A DNA stretch of 64,000 nucleotides from NCBI GenBank assembly GCA_937965695.1, contig CALCKW010000018.1, forward strand, positions 62,001 to 126,000, in the 5' to 3' direction. Both the position numbers and the translations under genes were made by a program. Of the stretch, positions 44,383 to 53,316 are shown one piece after another. This DNA comes from an uncultured Granulosicoccaceae bacterium (lineage in GTDB: Bacteria > Pseudomonadota > Gammaproteobacteria > CALCKW01). The notes below the pieces were generated by a model. The model saw only the letters and a list, made by a program, of their open reading frames with translations. It searched no databases and had not been told where the DNA came from. Positions within the stretch are counted from its first letter, which is position 1. Each line of letters begins with the position of its first letter.

Positions 44383-45029
44383 TGCGAACGTTTCTCTCAG
44401 AACGTGATCAGCGATCGATCAGTGAGGCAATAGCGACACAAGAGTCTCGCACTCAGGCCGAGATGGTCACCGTCGTTGCAGATGCTAGCGATAGTTATCG
44501 ATACATTCCTGTGCTTTGGGCATCGATAATTTCTATGTTTGTACCTGGCCTGTTGTACATCAGTGGTCTTTGGACTGACTTCAGTACCCTCTATACCATC
44601 CAAGTGATGTTGTTCCTAGCTCTGGCTTTCGCCTTTAGACAGGGTGCTTTGAAATTCCGTTTGATACCAAAACGCGTTTTAAGGGAGCGAGCGGCCCGAA
44701 TGGCTAGACAACAGTTTTTCGAACAACGCTTACATCACACCGAAAAACGTCTGGGTGTTTTACTGTTTGTCAGTGTGGCAGAGCGCTATGTGGAAATATT
44801 GGCTGATTCAGGAGCCAGCGACCAAATTAAGGATCAACAGTGGCAACATATCGTGGCTGAATTCAGTCTGCAGGTTGCAAAAGACCGTGTGGTTGATGGG
44901 TTCATCGGGGCTATTGAGCAATGCGGTGATCTGCTGGCCGCTGTTGCTCCGCAGAAAGAAACACCGGTAAACGCTTTGCCCAATAAATTGGTAATTCTAG
45001 ACAGCGACGACTCGAGCTACGTTATCTAA
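44382..45029 (+). CDS. TPM domain protein, membrane-associated
   Basis: A 215-residue TPM-fold protein: SEAIATQESRTQAEMVTVVAD opens the domain, two hydrophobic helices follow (about residues 40-85), and GVLLFVSVAERYVEILADSGASDQI closes it. There is no signal peptide. Three starts are possible (44376, 44379, 44382); the ATG at 44382 follows GGAGG by six bases and overlaps the preceding stop by one base. A strong terminator lies directly downstream. Confidence 0.85.
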   Translation: MRTFLSERDQRSISEAIATQESRTQAEMVTVVADASDSYRYIPVLWASIISMFVPGLLYISGLWTDFSTLYTIQVMLFLALAFAFRQGALKFRLIPKRVLRERAARMARQQFFEQRLHHTEKRLGVLLFVSVAERYVEILADSGASDQIKDQQWQHIVAEFSLQVAKDRVVDGFIGAIEQCGDLLAAVAPQKETPVNALPNKLVILDSDDSSYVI

Positions 45030-45036
45030 TGCTCAT

Positions 45037-45066
45037 AAAAAAAGCCACAGATAGTCTGTGGCTTTA
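45037..45066. terminator. Bidirectional terminator between TPM and MarR genes
   Basis: AAAGCCACAG (45041-45050) and CTGTGGCTTT (45056-45065) are perfectly complementary with a five-base loop. The minus-strand transcript continues into seven T residues, so it ends the MarR gene well; the plus-strand side has a short T-run but probably also serves the LemA/TPM operon. Confidence 0.88.
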
Positions 45067-45083
45067 AGCGATGCTAGCCTCAA

Positions 45084-45569
45084 TTAACGTGCTAGCTTGC
45101 CCAAAAGTCGTTTCAACTGCGAGCGTTCTTCCTCATTAAAGCCCATCAGCGCTTTTTCTTGAATATCACGACCGACTACCATGGCCTCAAGTAACACTTG
45201 GTGCCCAATATCGGTCAGTGTTAGTTGTACCCGTCGACGATCTACTTCATCCGGGACACGCTGAATATATCCACGCTGAACCAGGCGGCTAATAACGCCT
45301 TGAGTGGTGGCAGGGTCCATGTCGATTAGACGGCCCAATTGATTTTGTGAAACACGACCTTTCTCACGCAGTCGTACCAACGCGTTGTATTGAGGTGCGG
45401 TGAGTTGGCTGACGGTCATCATCTGTTGAAACAACCCTGTCACTCGCTGGTGCGAGCGACGCAGCAAAAAGCTCAGTTGATCATCTAGGGCCATGGGTGT
45501 GCGCGTCTCAGCCATAGAATGACTATCGACTCGCATTTTGTCTAACGCTTGATCACTATCCGAATGCAT
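45084..45569 (-). CDS. MarR family transcriptional regulator
   Basis: A 161-residue MarR protein: SFLLRRSHQRVTGLFQQMM (dimerisation), TAPQYNALVRLREKGRVSQNQLGRLIDMDPATTQGVISRLVQRGYIQRV (HTH) and DRRRVQLTLTDIGHQVL (wing). The last part resembles the PecS/HucR-like and aromatic-acid-responsive groups. The DMDPATTQGVI pattern is typical of the latter. Convergent with the TPM operon; no clear target gene is adjacent. Confidence 0.92.
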   Translation of the reverse strand: MHSDSDQALDKMRVDSHSMAETRTPMALDDQLSFLLRRSHQRVTGLFQQMMTVSQLTAPQYNALVRLREKGRVSQNQLGRLIDMDPATTQGVISRLVQRGYIQRVPDEVDRRRVQLTLTDIGHQVLLEAMVVGRDIQEKALMGFNEEERSQLKRLLGKLAR

Positions 45570-46065
45570 AACACTTTCCTTGTCTTATCAGTTGGATGAC
45601 ACTCTCCCGTCGAATTTAATTCCAGATTTATTGGAATCGATTTCACCCGCTTTACGCTCTACATCCTTGTGTCGCGTTGGAGAGTCGCGAGATACTACTC
45701 GCTGACATGCCGAACAACCATTTGTCGGCTTAACCACACTCTGAAGGTAGACTTAGCTGCAGAGCGGCGAACAAATGATTATCAAAAGTTCGCGTACAAA
45801 ATGGAGCAATCCATATGCCATATGAGCGCAGAAAGACGATTTATCTACCCGATGAATATTTATTGGACCGTTCATCATGAATTGCGGTCGCGCTTATTTC
45901 AAGTGTATGACATCAAATGACTGTCATGTCATTGTTAGTCGCTAGAGGTATTAAAGACTTGTTTTCACAGCCTCAATGAATAAATTAAGTTAGTATTACT
46001 TTCAAAGACACAAGCAAAGTTATTACTTTGCCGCTTATTAGACAAACCTTTAATACGGTGCTCGC
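45570..46065. other. 496-base intergenic region before the MoxR gene
   Basis: No credible gene is seen; the plus-strand 83-codon frame at 45669-45920 has no Shine-Dalgarno or recognisable domain. The notable element is a nested palindrome: ATGACAT (45907-45913) and ATGTCAT (45926-45932) are perfectly complementary, and inside lies ATGAC-T-GTCAT (45917-45927). It could be an operator for the moxR operon. Confidence 0.5.
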
Positions 46066-46929
46066 ATGACTGACAAAGTTAAATTCTCCAGTACTTCCAC
46101 CTATATCGCCACTCCAGAGCTGATGACTTCTGTTAATGCAGCTTTGACTCTGGGTCGCCCCCTCTTGATTAAAGGTGAACCAGGTACCGGGAAAACTCAA
46201 CTGGCCGAAGAAGTAGCCCACTCTTTAGGTCGCGACCTGCACCGTTGGCATGTTAAATCCACCACGAAAGCCCAACATGGCCTCTACGAATACGATGCAG
46301 TATCCCGTCTTCGCGATTCGCAGTTAGGTGAAGAGAAAGTCCACGATATAAAAAACTACATTGTTAAAGGCTGCTTGTGGCAAGCATTTGATGCCTCTGC
46401 ACCGACAGTGGTTCTTATTGACGAAATTGACAAAGCGGATATCGAATTCCCTAATGACTTGTTATTAGAACTAGATAAGATGGAATTTTACGTCCACGAG
46501 ACTCAGCAGCAGATAAGCGCCGTGCATCGTCCGCTGATGATCATCACCAGCAACAATGAAAAAGAACTGCCAGACGCGTTTTTGAGACGCTGTTTTTTTC
46601 ACTACATTCGATTCCCTGACAGAGACATCATGGAGCAGATAGTTGGCGTTCATCACCCTGAGATAAAAAAGAATTTACTGCGTGAAGCATTGACACTTTT
46701 CTTTGAAGTTCGTGATACGCCTGGACTGAAGAAAAAACCTTCTACATCGGAGTTGCTCGATTGGCTCAAATTATTACTCGCGGAAGATATTCCTGCTGAG
46801 AAATTACGGACGGAAGATAGTAACGACCTAATCCCAGCAATGCACGGTGCTCTGTTAAAAAATGAGCAAGATGTACACTTGTTTGAACGATTAGTATTTA
46901 TGCATCGCCGTCAAAACAAAAACAACTAA
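46066..46929 (+). CDS. MoxR-type AAA+ ATPase
   Basis: A 287-residue AAA+ ATPase. GEPGTGKTQLAEEVA is the Walker A motif (about residues 40-54), VVLIDEIDKADIEFPND the Walker B, and SNNEKELPDAFLRRCFFHYIRFPD holds sensor 1 and the arginine finger. This is the MoxR class, chaperone-like ATPases that insert cofactors or activate a partner through a VWA protein, which follows 27 bases downstream. Length is typical of the APE2220/CoxD-like groups. The client is unknown. Confidence 0.92.
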   Translation: MTDKVKFSSTSTYIATPELMTSVNAALTLGRPLLIKGEPGTGKTQLAEEVAHSLGRDLHRWHVKSTTKAQHGLYEYDAVSRLRDSQLGEEKVHDIKNYIVKGCLWQAFDASAPTVVLIDEIDKADIEFPNDLLLELDKMEFYVHETQQQISAVHRPLMIITSNNEKELPDAFLRRCFFHYIRFPDRDIMEQIVGVHHPEIKKNLLREALTLFFEVRDTPGLKKKPSTSELLDWLKLLLAEDIPAEKLRTEDSNDLIPAMHGALLKNEQDVHLFERLVFMHRRQNKNN

Positions 46930-46956
46930 AGCAGACGCGCTCTCGGAGTAATATTC

Positions 46957-48144
46957 GTGTTTATCGATCTCTTCTATCGGCTTCGTAAAGCTGGCGTCCC
47001 CGTGTCTGTCACAGAGTTAATTACACTTCACAGTGCACTAGAGGCAGGCCTTGCCGAGGCTAGTATCGATCAATTTTATCAATTGTGCAGAACCACTCTG
47101 GTCAAAGATGAGAGGCACTACGACCGATTTGACACCGTCTTTGGCGCTTATGTCCATGGTTCGGACTCCGTCATGGATGCCATATTCGCGGAAATACCAC
47201 TTGACTGGTTGCAACGCAGCAATGAGCTAGATCTCACTGAAGAAGAGCGCCTAGAAATAGATTCTATGGGGGGCTGGGATGCATTGATGGAGGCCTTCAA
47301 AGAGCGTTTGCAGGAACAGCGGGAACGTCATGAAGGCGGTAATAAATGGATCGGTACAGCCGGCACATCGCCGTTTGGTGCATTTGGACAAAATCCTGAG
47401 GGAATACGCATCTCGCAGGGCGCAAGTCGCAACAGAAGTGCCGCAAAAGTCTGGGAAAAGCGCGAGTTTAAAAATCTCGACGACAATGTCGAACTGGGTA
47501 TTCGCAATATTAAAATGGCACTCCGCCGCCTGCGAAAATTCACGCGTGACGGTGTCGCGGAGGAGCTTGATTTATTAGGAACTATTTCCAGCACTGCTCG
47601 CCAAGGTGGAATGCTCGATATACAACTCCGTCCCGAGCGGCGAAACACCGTCAAGGTTTTGCTTTGTATGGATGTAGGAGGTTCAATGGACTATTACATT
47701 CAGCAGTGCGAAGAACTCTTTTCGGCGGCGCGCGCGGAGTTTAAACATCTCGAGTATTTTTATTTCCACAACTATGTATACGAAAAGATGTGGAAAGACA
47801 ATCGTCGCAGACACGAACAAGCTAAAAATACTGCTGAGATCATTCGCACTTATGGCAAAGATTATAAGCTAATCTTTGTCGGTGATGCTGCCATGAGCCC
47901 CTACGAAATATCGGCTGTAGGTGGTAGTGTTGAACACTGGAATGAAGAGCCCGGAGCACTTTGGACCCAACGATTGCTGGACCACTTTAAACATGCAGTT
48001 TGGCTAAACCCAGAGCCCGAGCAGCGATGGCTGCGAGTTCCAAGCACACGGCTGATCCATAAGCAGATGGACGAACGAATGTACGCCTTAACACCCAAAG
48101 GCATTGAAGCTGCAATGCGTCGCTTAACTAGCAATAAAGCTTAA
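46957..48144 (+). CDS. VWA domain protein, CoxE-like
   Basis: A 395-residue partner of the MoxR ATPase, starting at GTG 46957. The N-terminal 150 residues resemble the CoxE region (FIDLFYRLRKAGVPVSVTELI). The C-terminal VWA part has MDVGGSMDYYIQQCEELF at about residue 235, where the metal site is DxGxS rather than DxSxS, a substitution often seen in this subgroup. A later KDYKLIFVGDAAMSPYEI contributes the remaining metal-site residues. The MoxR-VWA pair likely forms a maturation machine, but no client enzyme is adjacent. Confidence 0.88.
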   Translation: MFIDLFYRLRKAGVPVSVTELITLHSALEAGLAEASIDQFYQLCRTTLVKDERHYDRFDTVFGAYVHGSDSVMDAIFAEIPLDWLQRSNELDLTEEERLEIDSMGGWDALMEAFKERLQEQRERHEGGNKWIGTAGTSPFGAFGQNPEGIRISQGASRNRSAAKVWEKREFKNLDDNVELGIRNIKMALRRLRKFTRDGVAEELDLLGTISSTARQGGMLDIQLRPERRNTVKVLLCMDVGGSMDYYIQQCEELFSAARAEFKHLEYFYFHNYVYEKMWKDNRRRHEQAKNTAEIIRTYGKDYKLIFVGDAAMSPYEISAVGGSVEHWNEEPGALWTQRLLDHFKHAVWLNPEPEQRWLRVPSTRLIHKQMDERMYALTPKGIEAAMRRLTSNKA

Positions 48145-48146
48145 AA

Positions 48147-49505
48147 TCAAGACGCGGGTTTCGACAAACTTAAGTCCAGCAGTCGAGAAAAGTCTCTCTT
48201 GTCTAGTTGGTCAAACTGAGCAGCCAATTGTTGCAACTCCACTGCTCGCTCCCTTCCTAGAACTGCATCCGCAAATTGATGATACTTAATCTGCAATTCA
48301 TCGTCACTGATAGGATCATCAGGATCACCACGGGCGCTTCTTGGCGCATCTTCGAGCACTCGACCATCATTAAGATAAATATTCACTTGCGCCCAACGTT
48401 TATCGATACTAATTCGTGTCATTTCAACGTCATCAATTAACTCGATGCGCTCACTGAGCTGAAGAATTTCAGGGTCGCGCAATATACTCGCCTTTAGCTC
48501 TTCTACACCAATTTTTCCTTTTATTATTGCTAGCGCTACCGGAAAACAAATTGAGTAGCTAAATTCGTCTAAATTGGCCGGCCGAACGCCTGCGAGTCGG
48601 GTGGCGTAGTGGAATGTTTTTATAGAAATTTTTTGTACTTGATTGATCTGGAAAGAATGCACTTGCATTAAATGCAGCACACTATCGATAGCGGGATGCG
48701 CCCACCGACAACAAGGATAGGCCTTGAAATGAGTTTGCTCTTCCACTCGCCATGATGCGCCCAAATCGTCCCAGAAAGGCTTCGCTTCTTGCCCTTCGCA
48801 CGTGAGGGCCGGCGCACCAGTGAATCCCATGCTCGCCATATAAGCACCATTGACTCCACTGGGTGATCCCCAACCTACTCCGTCGCGCAACATACTTGGA
48901 CGGTCGATACAGCGCATCATTTGGCTGCGAGGTCCGTGGTACTCCCCTATGCCAGCGGCATGCCGTATCTGCTCAGCGTCACAACCCAACAATAGTGCCG
49001 CCCCTACTGCCACTCCGACAGAAGTCCAAGCGCCTGACGTGTGATAGTCAGCGCAGCTAGCATGTTGTGCAAGACCAGCTCTGTAACTCACTTCATAAGA
49101 ACTGGCAAGCGCGACAGCAAACTGCTGTCCATCCAAGGCGTCACGCTCTGATCTGCTATCCGCTACCGCCAACAAAGCGGGGAAAGCAGCTGAGCCTGCA
49201 TGACCTCTGCAAGGAGAGCTACCATCGTGAGCGTCAATGCTGTCGACCATAAACGCCCCTGCCATGGCTGCGCCTACCGGGCTAACCAGATGACCACTCA
49301 TCAATACCCTCGAGGAACCAGCATTTCCCGGTGCATAGAGAGCCAAAGCACAGCGCTGCGCAATGCCAGCCATCTCAGTCGTTGATCCGACAGCCGCAAC
49401 ACCTAAGCAATCATAAAAGCTTCGCCTTAAAGTCTGGCGCACGCCTTCTGGAATGTCTTGAAATTCGAGAGCAGAGGCAAATTCTGCAAAATTCTGATCG
49501 GGCAT
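48147..49505 (-). CDS. MmgE/PrpD family protein
   Basis: A 452-residue MmgE/PrpD fold protein. SFYDCLGVAAVGSTTEMA, HDGSSPCRGHAGSAAFPALLA and YPCCRWAHPAIDSVLHL (with the family His) are signature segments; the C-terminus has RSARGDPDDPISDDELQIKY. Family members include 2-methylcitrate dehydratase (PrpD), cis-aconitate decarboxylase and iminodisuccinate epimerase. No prpB/prpC genes are nearby, so the substrate cannot be assigned. It ends three bases from the convergent VWA gene. Confidence 0.9.
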   Translation of the reverse strand: MPDQNFAEFASALEFQDIPEGVRQTLRRSFYDCLGVAAVGSTTEMAGIAQRCALALYAPGNAGSSRVLMSGHLVSPVGAAMAGAFMVDSIDAHDGSSPCRGHAGSAAFPALLAVADSRSERDALDGQQFAVALASSYEVSYRAGLAQHASCADYHTSGAWTSVGVAVGAALLLGCDAEQIRHAAGIGEYHGPRSQMMRCIDRPSMLRDGVGWGSPSGVNGAYMASMGFTGAPALTCEGQEAKPFWDDLGASWRVEEQTHFKAYPCCRWAHPAIDSVLHLMQVHSFQINQVQKISIKTFHYATRLAGVRPANLDEFSYSICFPVALAIIKGKIGVEELKASILRDPEILQLSERIELIDDVEMTRISIDKRWAQVNIYLNDGRVLEDAPRSARGDPDDPISDDELQIKYHQFADAVLGRERAVELQQLAAQFDQLDKRDFSRLLDLSLSKPAS

Positions 49506-49631
49506 GGCACAGGCCTTCGTCAGGATGGACTAGATCCGAGTATCCGCAATTTGTGTAACCAATGATACTCCCGCCCCTATCACGCCAATCCAGGCAGCAT
49601 AAAAATTTGATCTAGTCGGCTAAGACTAGGC

Positions 49632-49670
49632 AAAAAAAAAACGCTCCAAGGTTAGCCCTCGAAGCGTTTT
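49632..49670 (-). terminator. Rho-independent terminator after galU
   Basis: On the minus strand AAAACGCT (49670-49663) pairs with AGCGTTTT, and the stem extends inwards through GU pairs to a GCTAA loop, giving about 14 bp. A run of nine T residues follows. It ends galU transcription 24 bases after its stop. Confidence 0.92.
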
Positions 49671-49693
49671 CGACAATAAGACTGATCTAAATT

Positions 49694-50632
49694 TTAGGTC
49701 CCCGTTTTTGCACCGATTTCACCGGTCACCGCCACCGGCGAGTTTCCTGAGCGCACTTCTTCTGTACTGAGTTTGTTCAAGTAACGTTCAAAATCGGCAC
49801 CAATTTCTGGATGGTCCAGTCCAAACTCAACTTGCGCTTGTAGGTAACCAAGTTTATTACCACAGTCAAAGCGCTTGCCTTCAAATTCGTAGGCCAATAC
49901 ACGTTGTTCATTCAATAACTGAGCGATAGCATCTGTCAGCTGTATTTCGCCACCGGCGCCACGGGGAGTCGTTTCCAGCAGATCAAAAATTTTAGGCGTC
50001 AAAATATAACGACCTACAACCGCCAAATTGCTGGGTGCTTCGTCTACCGGAGGTTTTTCTACAATAGCGTTCACTTCTTGCAAGCGACCCTTGAGTTGAT
50101 CACCCGAGACAATACCGTAACTGCTTACCTCATCCTCAGGCACGCGCTCCACACCCAATACCGAACTGTGTTGAAAATTGTAGATATCAACCATCTGCGA
50201 CAACACGGGTTTGTCAGAGAAGTTGATTAAATCGTCGGCCAAAATAACAGCAAAAGGCTCATCGTTGATGACCGGTTTGGCACACAGCACAGCGTGTCCT
50301 AAGCCAAGCGCCTCTGCCTGACGTATGAATACACAGGCAACATGAGGTGGCACAATATTACGCACAAGCTCTAGCATCTTGGTCTTGTGACGCTCTTGCA
50401 ACTCACGCTCTAGCTCATAAGCCTTGTCAAAGTGATCAACAATCGCATTCTTGGTACGGCCATAAACGAATACCAAGGTGTCTACACCCGCGGCAACAGC
50501 TTCTTCGGCAGCATACTGAATCAAAGGTTTGTCGACGACAGGAAGCATTTCCTTCGGACTGGCCTTGGTCGCCGGCAAGAACCGTGTTCCCATTCCCGCC
50601 ACTGGAAACACAACTTTTTTAATGGGTTTCAT
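49694..50632 (-). CDS. galU: UTP-glucose-1-phosphate uridylyltransferase GalU
   Basis: A 312-residue nucleotidyltransferase that makes UDP-glucose. FPVAGMGTRFLPATKASPKEMLP is the nucleotide-binding signature, VDKPLIQYAAEEAVAAG follows, and LADDLINF and the VEKP motif are present. UDP-glucose supplies Ugd and galactose or glycan metabolism. The C-terminus has a short extra tail after the usual end. It is divergent from fdxA with a 128-base gap. Confidence 0.96.
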   Translation of the reverse strand: MKPIKKVVFPVAGMGTRFLPATKASPKEMLPVVDKPLIQYAAEEAVAAGVDTLVFVYGRTKNAIVDHFDKAYELERELQERHKTKMLELVRNIVPPHVACVFIRQAEALGLGHAVLCAKPVINDEPFAVILADDLINFSDKPVLSQMVDIYNFQHSSVLGVERVPEDEVSSYGIVSGDQLKGRLQEVNAIVEKPPVDEAPSNLAVVGRYILTPKIFDLLETTPRGAGGEIQLTDAIAQLLNEQRVLAYEFEGKRFDCGNKLGYLQAQVEFGLDHPEIGADFERYLNKLSTEEVRSGNSPVAVTGEIGAKTGT

Positions 50633-50695
50633 CTATGCTGTCCTTATGTCGGATAACACGCTTGAAAAAGTATCAACACAACAGTGAAGATGGCA

Positions 50696-50724
50696 TTCAT
50701 TTGGCGCGCGTTCCTACGTATAAT
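50696..50724 (+). promoter_or_regulatory. Candidate sigma-70 promoter of fdxA
   Basis: A perfect TATAAT -10 box (50719-50724) is preceded at 17 bases by TTCATT (50696-50701), a weak -35 box. It lies about 36 bases before the fdxA ATG, which has a GGAG Shine-Dalgarno. Confidence 0.55.
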
Positions 50725-50760
50725 TGTAAACTAATATAGCTATCGTTCTTCGGAGACACC

Positions 50761-51084
50761 ATGACTTTCGTAGTCACTGATAATTGCATCAAATGTAAAT
50801 ACACCGATTGTGTGGAAGTCTGTCCAGTGGACTGCTTTCACGAAGGGCCTAACTTCTTGGTCATCGACCCAGACGAGTGTATAGATTGCTCTCTTTGCGA
50901 GCCCGAATGTCCAGCAAACGCCATTTACGCCGAGGAAGACTTACCAGCGAGTCAAGAGCATTTCACCGCTCTCAACGCAGAATTGTCTCCCCAGTGGCCC
51001 GTAATCACCGAACAACGAGATCCGTTGCCGGATGCAGCTGACTGGGACGGTGTCGAAAACAAACTCGAACACCTCGAGCGATAA
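50761..51084 (+). CDS. fdxA: Seven-iron ferredoxin FdxA
   Basis: A 107-residue ferredoxin almost identical in pattern to Azotobacter vinelandii ferredoxin [21 protein letters not shown] supplies the [3Fe-4S] cluster ligands with one displaced Cys, and [17 protein letters not shown] the [4Fe-4S] ligands. The C-terminal helix [17 protein letters not shown] is also conserved. It is a low-potential electron carrier. The gene is monocistronic, divergent from galU and convergent with dnaB, in the spot that alr often occupies in relatives. Confidence 0.97.
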   Translation: MTFVVTDNCIKCKYTDCVEVCPVDCFHEGPNFLVIDPDECIDCSLCEPECPANAIYAEEDLPASQEHFTALNAELSPQWPVITEQRDPLPDAADWDGVENKLEHLER

Positions 51085-51293
51085 AAACTGGAAAATCGGG
51101 CGTCACGGGAAGCTATGCAACTCTTGACGCCTTCATACAACATAGCAAAGTGCTTGCCGGATTCTTGACTTTGCCTGTGGACTAACGTTCTCATTCTATT
51201 CAGCAATGAAACGGCAGTAATTCGCCATAACAGCCGCACAAATATGCTGCTACCCGGGGTACCCACTTCTAATCGCCCGCTTTACCAATATTT

Positions 51294-52694
51294 TTAGCCA
51301 CCCATATCGCCACTATAGAAATCTGCTGTGTAGTTTTCAAAACGCGTGTATTGCCCTAAAAATGAGACACGGCAGCTACCAATTGGCCCATTTCGCTGTT
51401 TCCTGATCAGTATTTCAGCTGTGCCTTTGTCAGGGCTGTCGGGGTTATAAACCTCATCACGATAAATAAACACAATTAAATCAGCATCTTGCTCGATAGC
51501 TCCTGACTCGCGCAAGTCGGACATGACAGGCCGCTTGTCGGTTCGTTGCTCCAAACTGCGGTTTAACTGGGAGAGTGCGACGACAGGCACCTCAAGCTCT
51601 TTTGCCAAAGACTTTAGGCTACGGCTGATCTCAGAGATCTCAGCAGTTCTGTTTTCCCCTGTGCCTCCTTTGATTTGCATCAGCTGGAGATAATCAATGA
51701 CAATTAGACCAAGACCATGCTCACGCTTGAGTCGCCTGGCTCGCGCCCGCACCTCCGTCGGTGACAAACCAGCGGAGTCGTCGATGAAAACACTATTACG
51801 CTGCTCTAAAAGGGTCACAGCTGAGGTAATACGTGGCCAATCCGCGTCCGTAAGTGCCCCTGTTCTAATTTTCTGCAACTCAATGCGGCCAAGCGACGCA
51901 ATCATTCTCATTGCCAGTTGCTCTGCTGGCATCTCCATACTAAACACCGCAACAGGTTTGTCACCACTGACGGCTACATGCTCTGCGATGTTCATCGCAA
52001 ACGTTGTTTTCCCCATTGATGGGCGGCCTGCGACGATCACTAAATCAGAGGGCTGCAAACCCGAAGTCATTTCATCAAAGTCATCGAAGCCTGTGGGAAT
52101 ACCGGTAATAGAACCTTCACTGGTAAACAGTTGATCTATACGGTCAATGGTATTGGCTAGAATGGGTTTGATTCCACGAAACCCATCAGAGGTTTGCTGC
52201 ATCTGATCGGCGATTCCCAAAACTTGTGATTCCGCTCTATCGAGCAGTTGATCACTTTTTTGATCACCAGGGTTATAAGCGGCGTCCGCAATTTCATTGC
52301 CGATAGCGATCATTTGTCGCAAGACAGCGCGTTCACGAACAATACTCGCGTAGGCTTTAACATTTGACGCGCTCGGTGTGCCGCTGGCTAATGACCCTAA
52401 ATAGGCAATGCCACCCACTCCATCCAATTCATCGCGTTTTTGCAAACATTCAGCCACAGTGACAACGTCTAAGGGCTGCTCATCAGAAGACAAGTCCTTG
52501 AGCGCTCTAAAAATCAATTGGTGATCATGGCGATAAAAATCTGCCTCACCAATTAACTCTTCAACCGCTTCCCAAGCGCCTGCACTGAGCAAGACACCAC
52601 CAAGTACTGACTGCTCAGCCTCCACAGAATGCGGCGGCACCTTGAGGTTCTCGACCTCGACATCGTGATAGTTATTGTCGGCCTGATCGTACAT
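51294..52694 (-). CDS. dnaB: Replicative DNA helicase DnaB
   Basis: A 466-residue hexameric helicase that unwinds DNA at the replication fork. The N-terminal domain VPPHSVEAEQSVLGGVLLSAGAW is standard; the RecA-like domain has GRPSMGKTTFAMN (Walker A), GLIVIDYLQLMQI (Walker B) and ALSQLNRSLEQR. The ATG at 52694 (MYDQADNN) is chosen; the frame extends upstream over the L9 terminator, which excludes the longer form. It lies downstream of rplI, the conserved order, but has its own transcription start because a terminator intervenes. Confidence 0.97.
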   Translation of the reverse strand: MYDQADNNYHDVEVENLKVPPHSVEAEQSVLGGVLLSAGAWEAVEELIGEADFYRHDHQLIFRALKDLSSDEQPLDVVTVAECLQKRDELDGVGGIAYLGSLASGTPSASNVKAYASIVRERAVLRQMIAIGNEIADAAYNPGDQKSDQLLDRAESQVLGIADQMQQTSDGFRGIKPILANTIDRIDQLFTSEGSITGIPTGFDDFDEMTSGLQPSDLVIVAGRPSMGKTTFAMNIAEHVAVSGDKPVAVFSMEMPAEQLAMRMIASLGRIELQKIRTGALTDADWPRITSAVTLLEQRNSVFIDDSAGLSPTEVRARARRLKREHGLGLIVIDYLQLMQIKGGTGENRTAEISEISRSLKSLAKELEVPVVALSQLNRSLEQRTDKRPVMSDLRESGAIEQDADLIVFIYRDEVYNPDSPDKGTAEILIRKQRNGPIGSCRVSFLGQYTRFENYTADFYSGDMGG

Positions 52695-52760
52695 AAAATA
52701 ATTCCATCGCGGAGCCAGATCGATCTTGATTAGCAATCGACACAGTATATAAATTACTGC

Positions 52761-52788
52761 AAAAAAAAAACCCCGGAAAAACCGGGGC
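52761..52788 (-). terminator. Terminator between rplI and dnaB
   Basis: On the minus strand CCCCGG (52787-52782) and CCGGGG (52776-52771) form a GC stem closed by a short T-rich loop, followed by ten T residues. It ends the ribosomal operon after L9, 25 bases past its stop. Confidence 0.93.
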
Positions 52789-52812
52789 CTTTTCATCAAC
52801 AGAGTTCGAGAG

Positions 52813-53262
52813 TTACTCGATACCCTCCACGTTGATGGTAACCACTGTATCTACATCACTGTGCAAATGCAGCGTTACTTCATGCACACCAGCAGTGCGC
52901 AAAGGACCATCGGGTAGGCGCACTTCACGCCTAGACAACTCTTCTCCCGCTTCAGTAACCGCTTGCGCGATATCCTGAGGGCCGAGCGAACCAAAGAGCT
53001 TACCTTCCGTACCAGAATTGGCTTGAATGGTCACTGTCAAAGCAGCGATTTTATCTGCTCGCGCCTGAGCGGCACCGAGCTGCTCGGCGGCAAGTTTCTC
53101 TAGCTCAGCGCGACGCGCTTCAAACTCTTTCTTGTTGTCTTCGGTAGCTACTTTACACAAACCTTTGGGCAACAAGTAGTTACGTGCATAGCCTGCACGC
53201 ACATCAACTATCTCACCAAGACCACCTAAGTTGTCTACTTTTTGAAGCAAAATCAATTGCAT
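52813..53262 (-). CDS. rplI: Ribosomal protein L9
   Basis: A 149-residue large-subunit protein. The N-terminal [34 protein letters not shown] is the conserved rRNA-binding domain, followed by the long connecting helix and the C-terminal domain. Length is standard. Last gene of the rpsF-rpsR-DUF2232-rplI operon. Confidence 0.99.
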   Translation of the reverse strand: MQLILLQKVDNLGGLGEIVDVRAGYARNYLLPKGLCKVATEDNKKEFEARRAELEKLAAEQLGAAQARADKIAALTVTIQANSGTEGKLFGSLGPQDIAQAVTEAGEELSRREVRLPDGPLRTAGVHEVTLHLHSDVDTVVTINVEGIE

Positions 53263-53316
53263 GACTGAATTCCTCTACCGAATAAAATCGGACTAGTTGT
53301 TCGGGCCTGCACTTCG

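Noticed and set aside
45669-45920. 83-codon plus-strand frame upstream of moxR
   Set aside because: No Shine-Dalgarno, no recognisable domain, composition unlike neighbours, and it covers a palindrome-rich promoter region.
51085-51293. Possible small gene between fdxA and dnaB
   Set aside because: A 104-codon antisense frame runs into fdxA and has no signals; nothing convincing is encoded in this gap.
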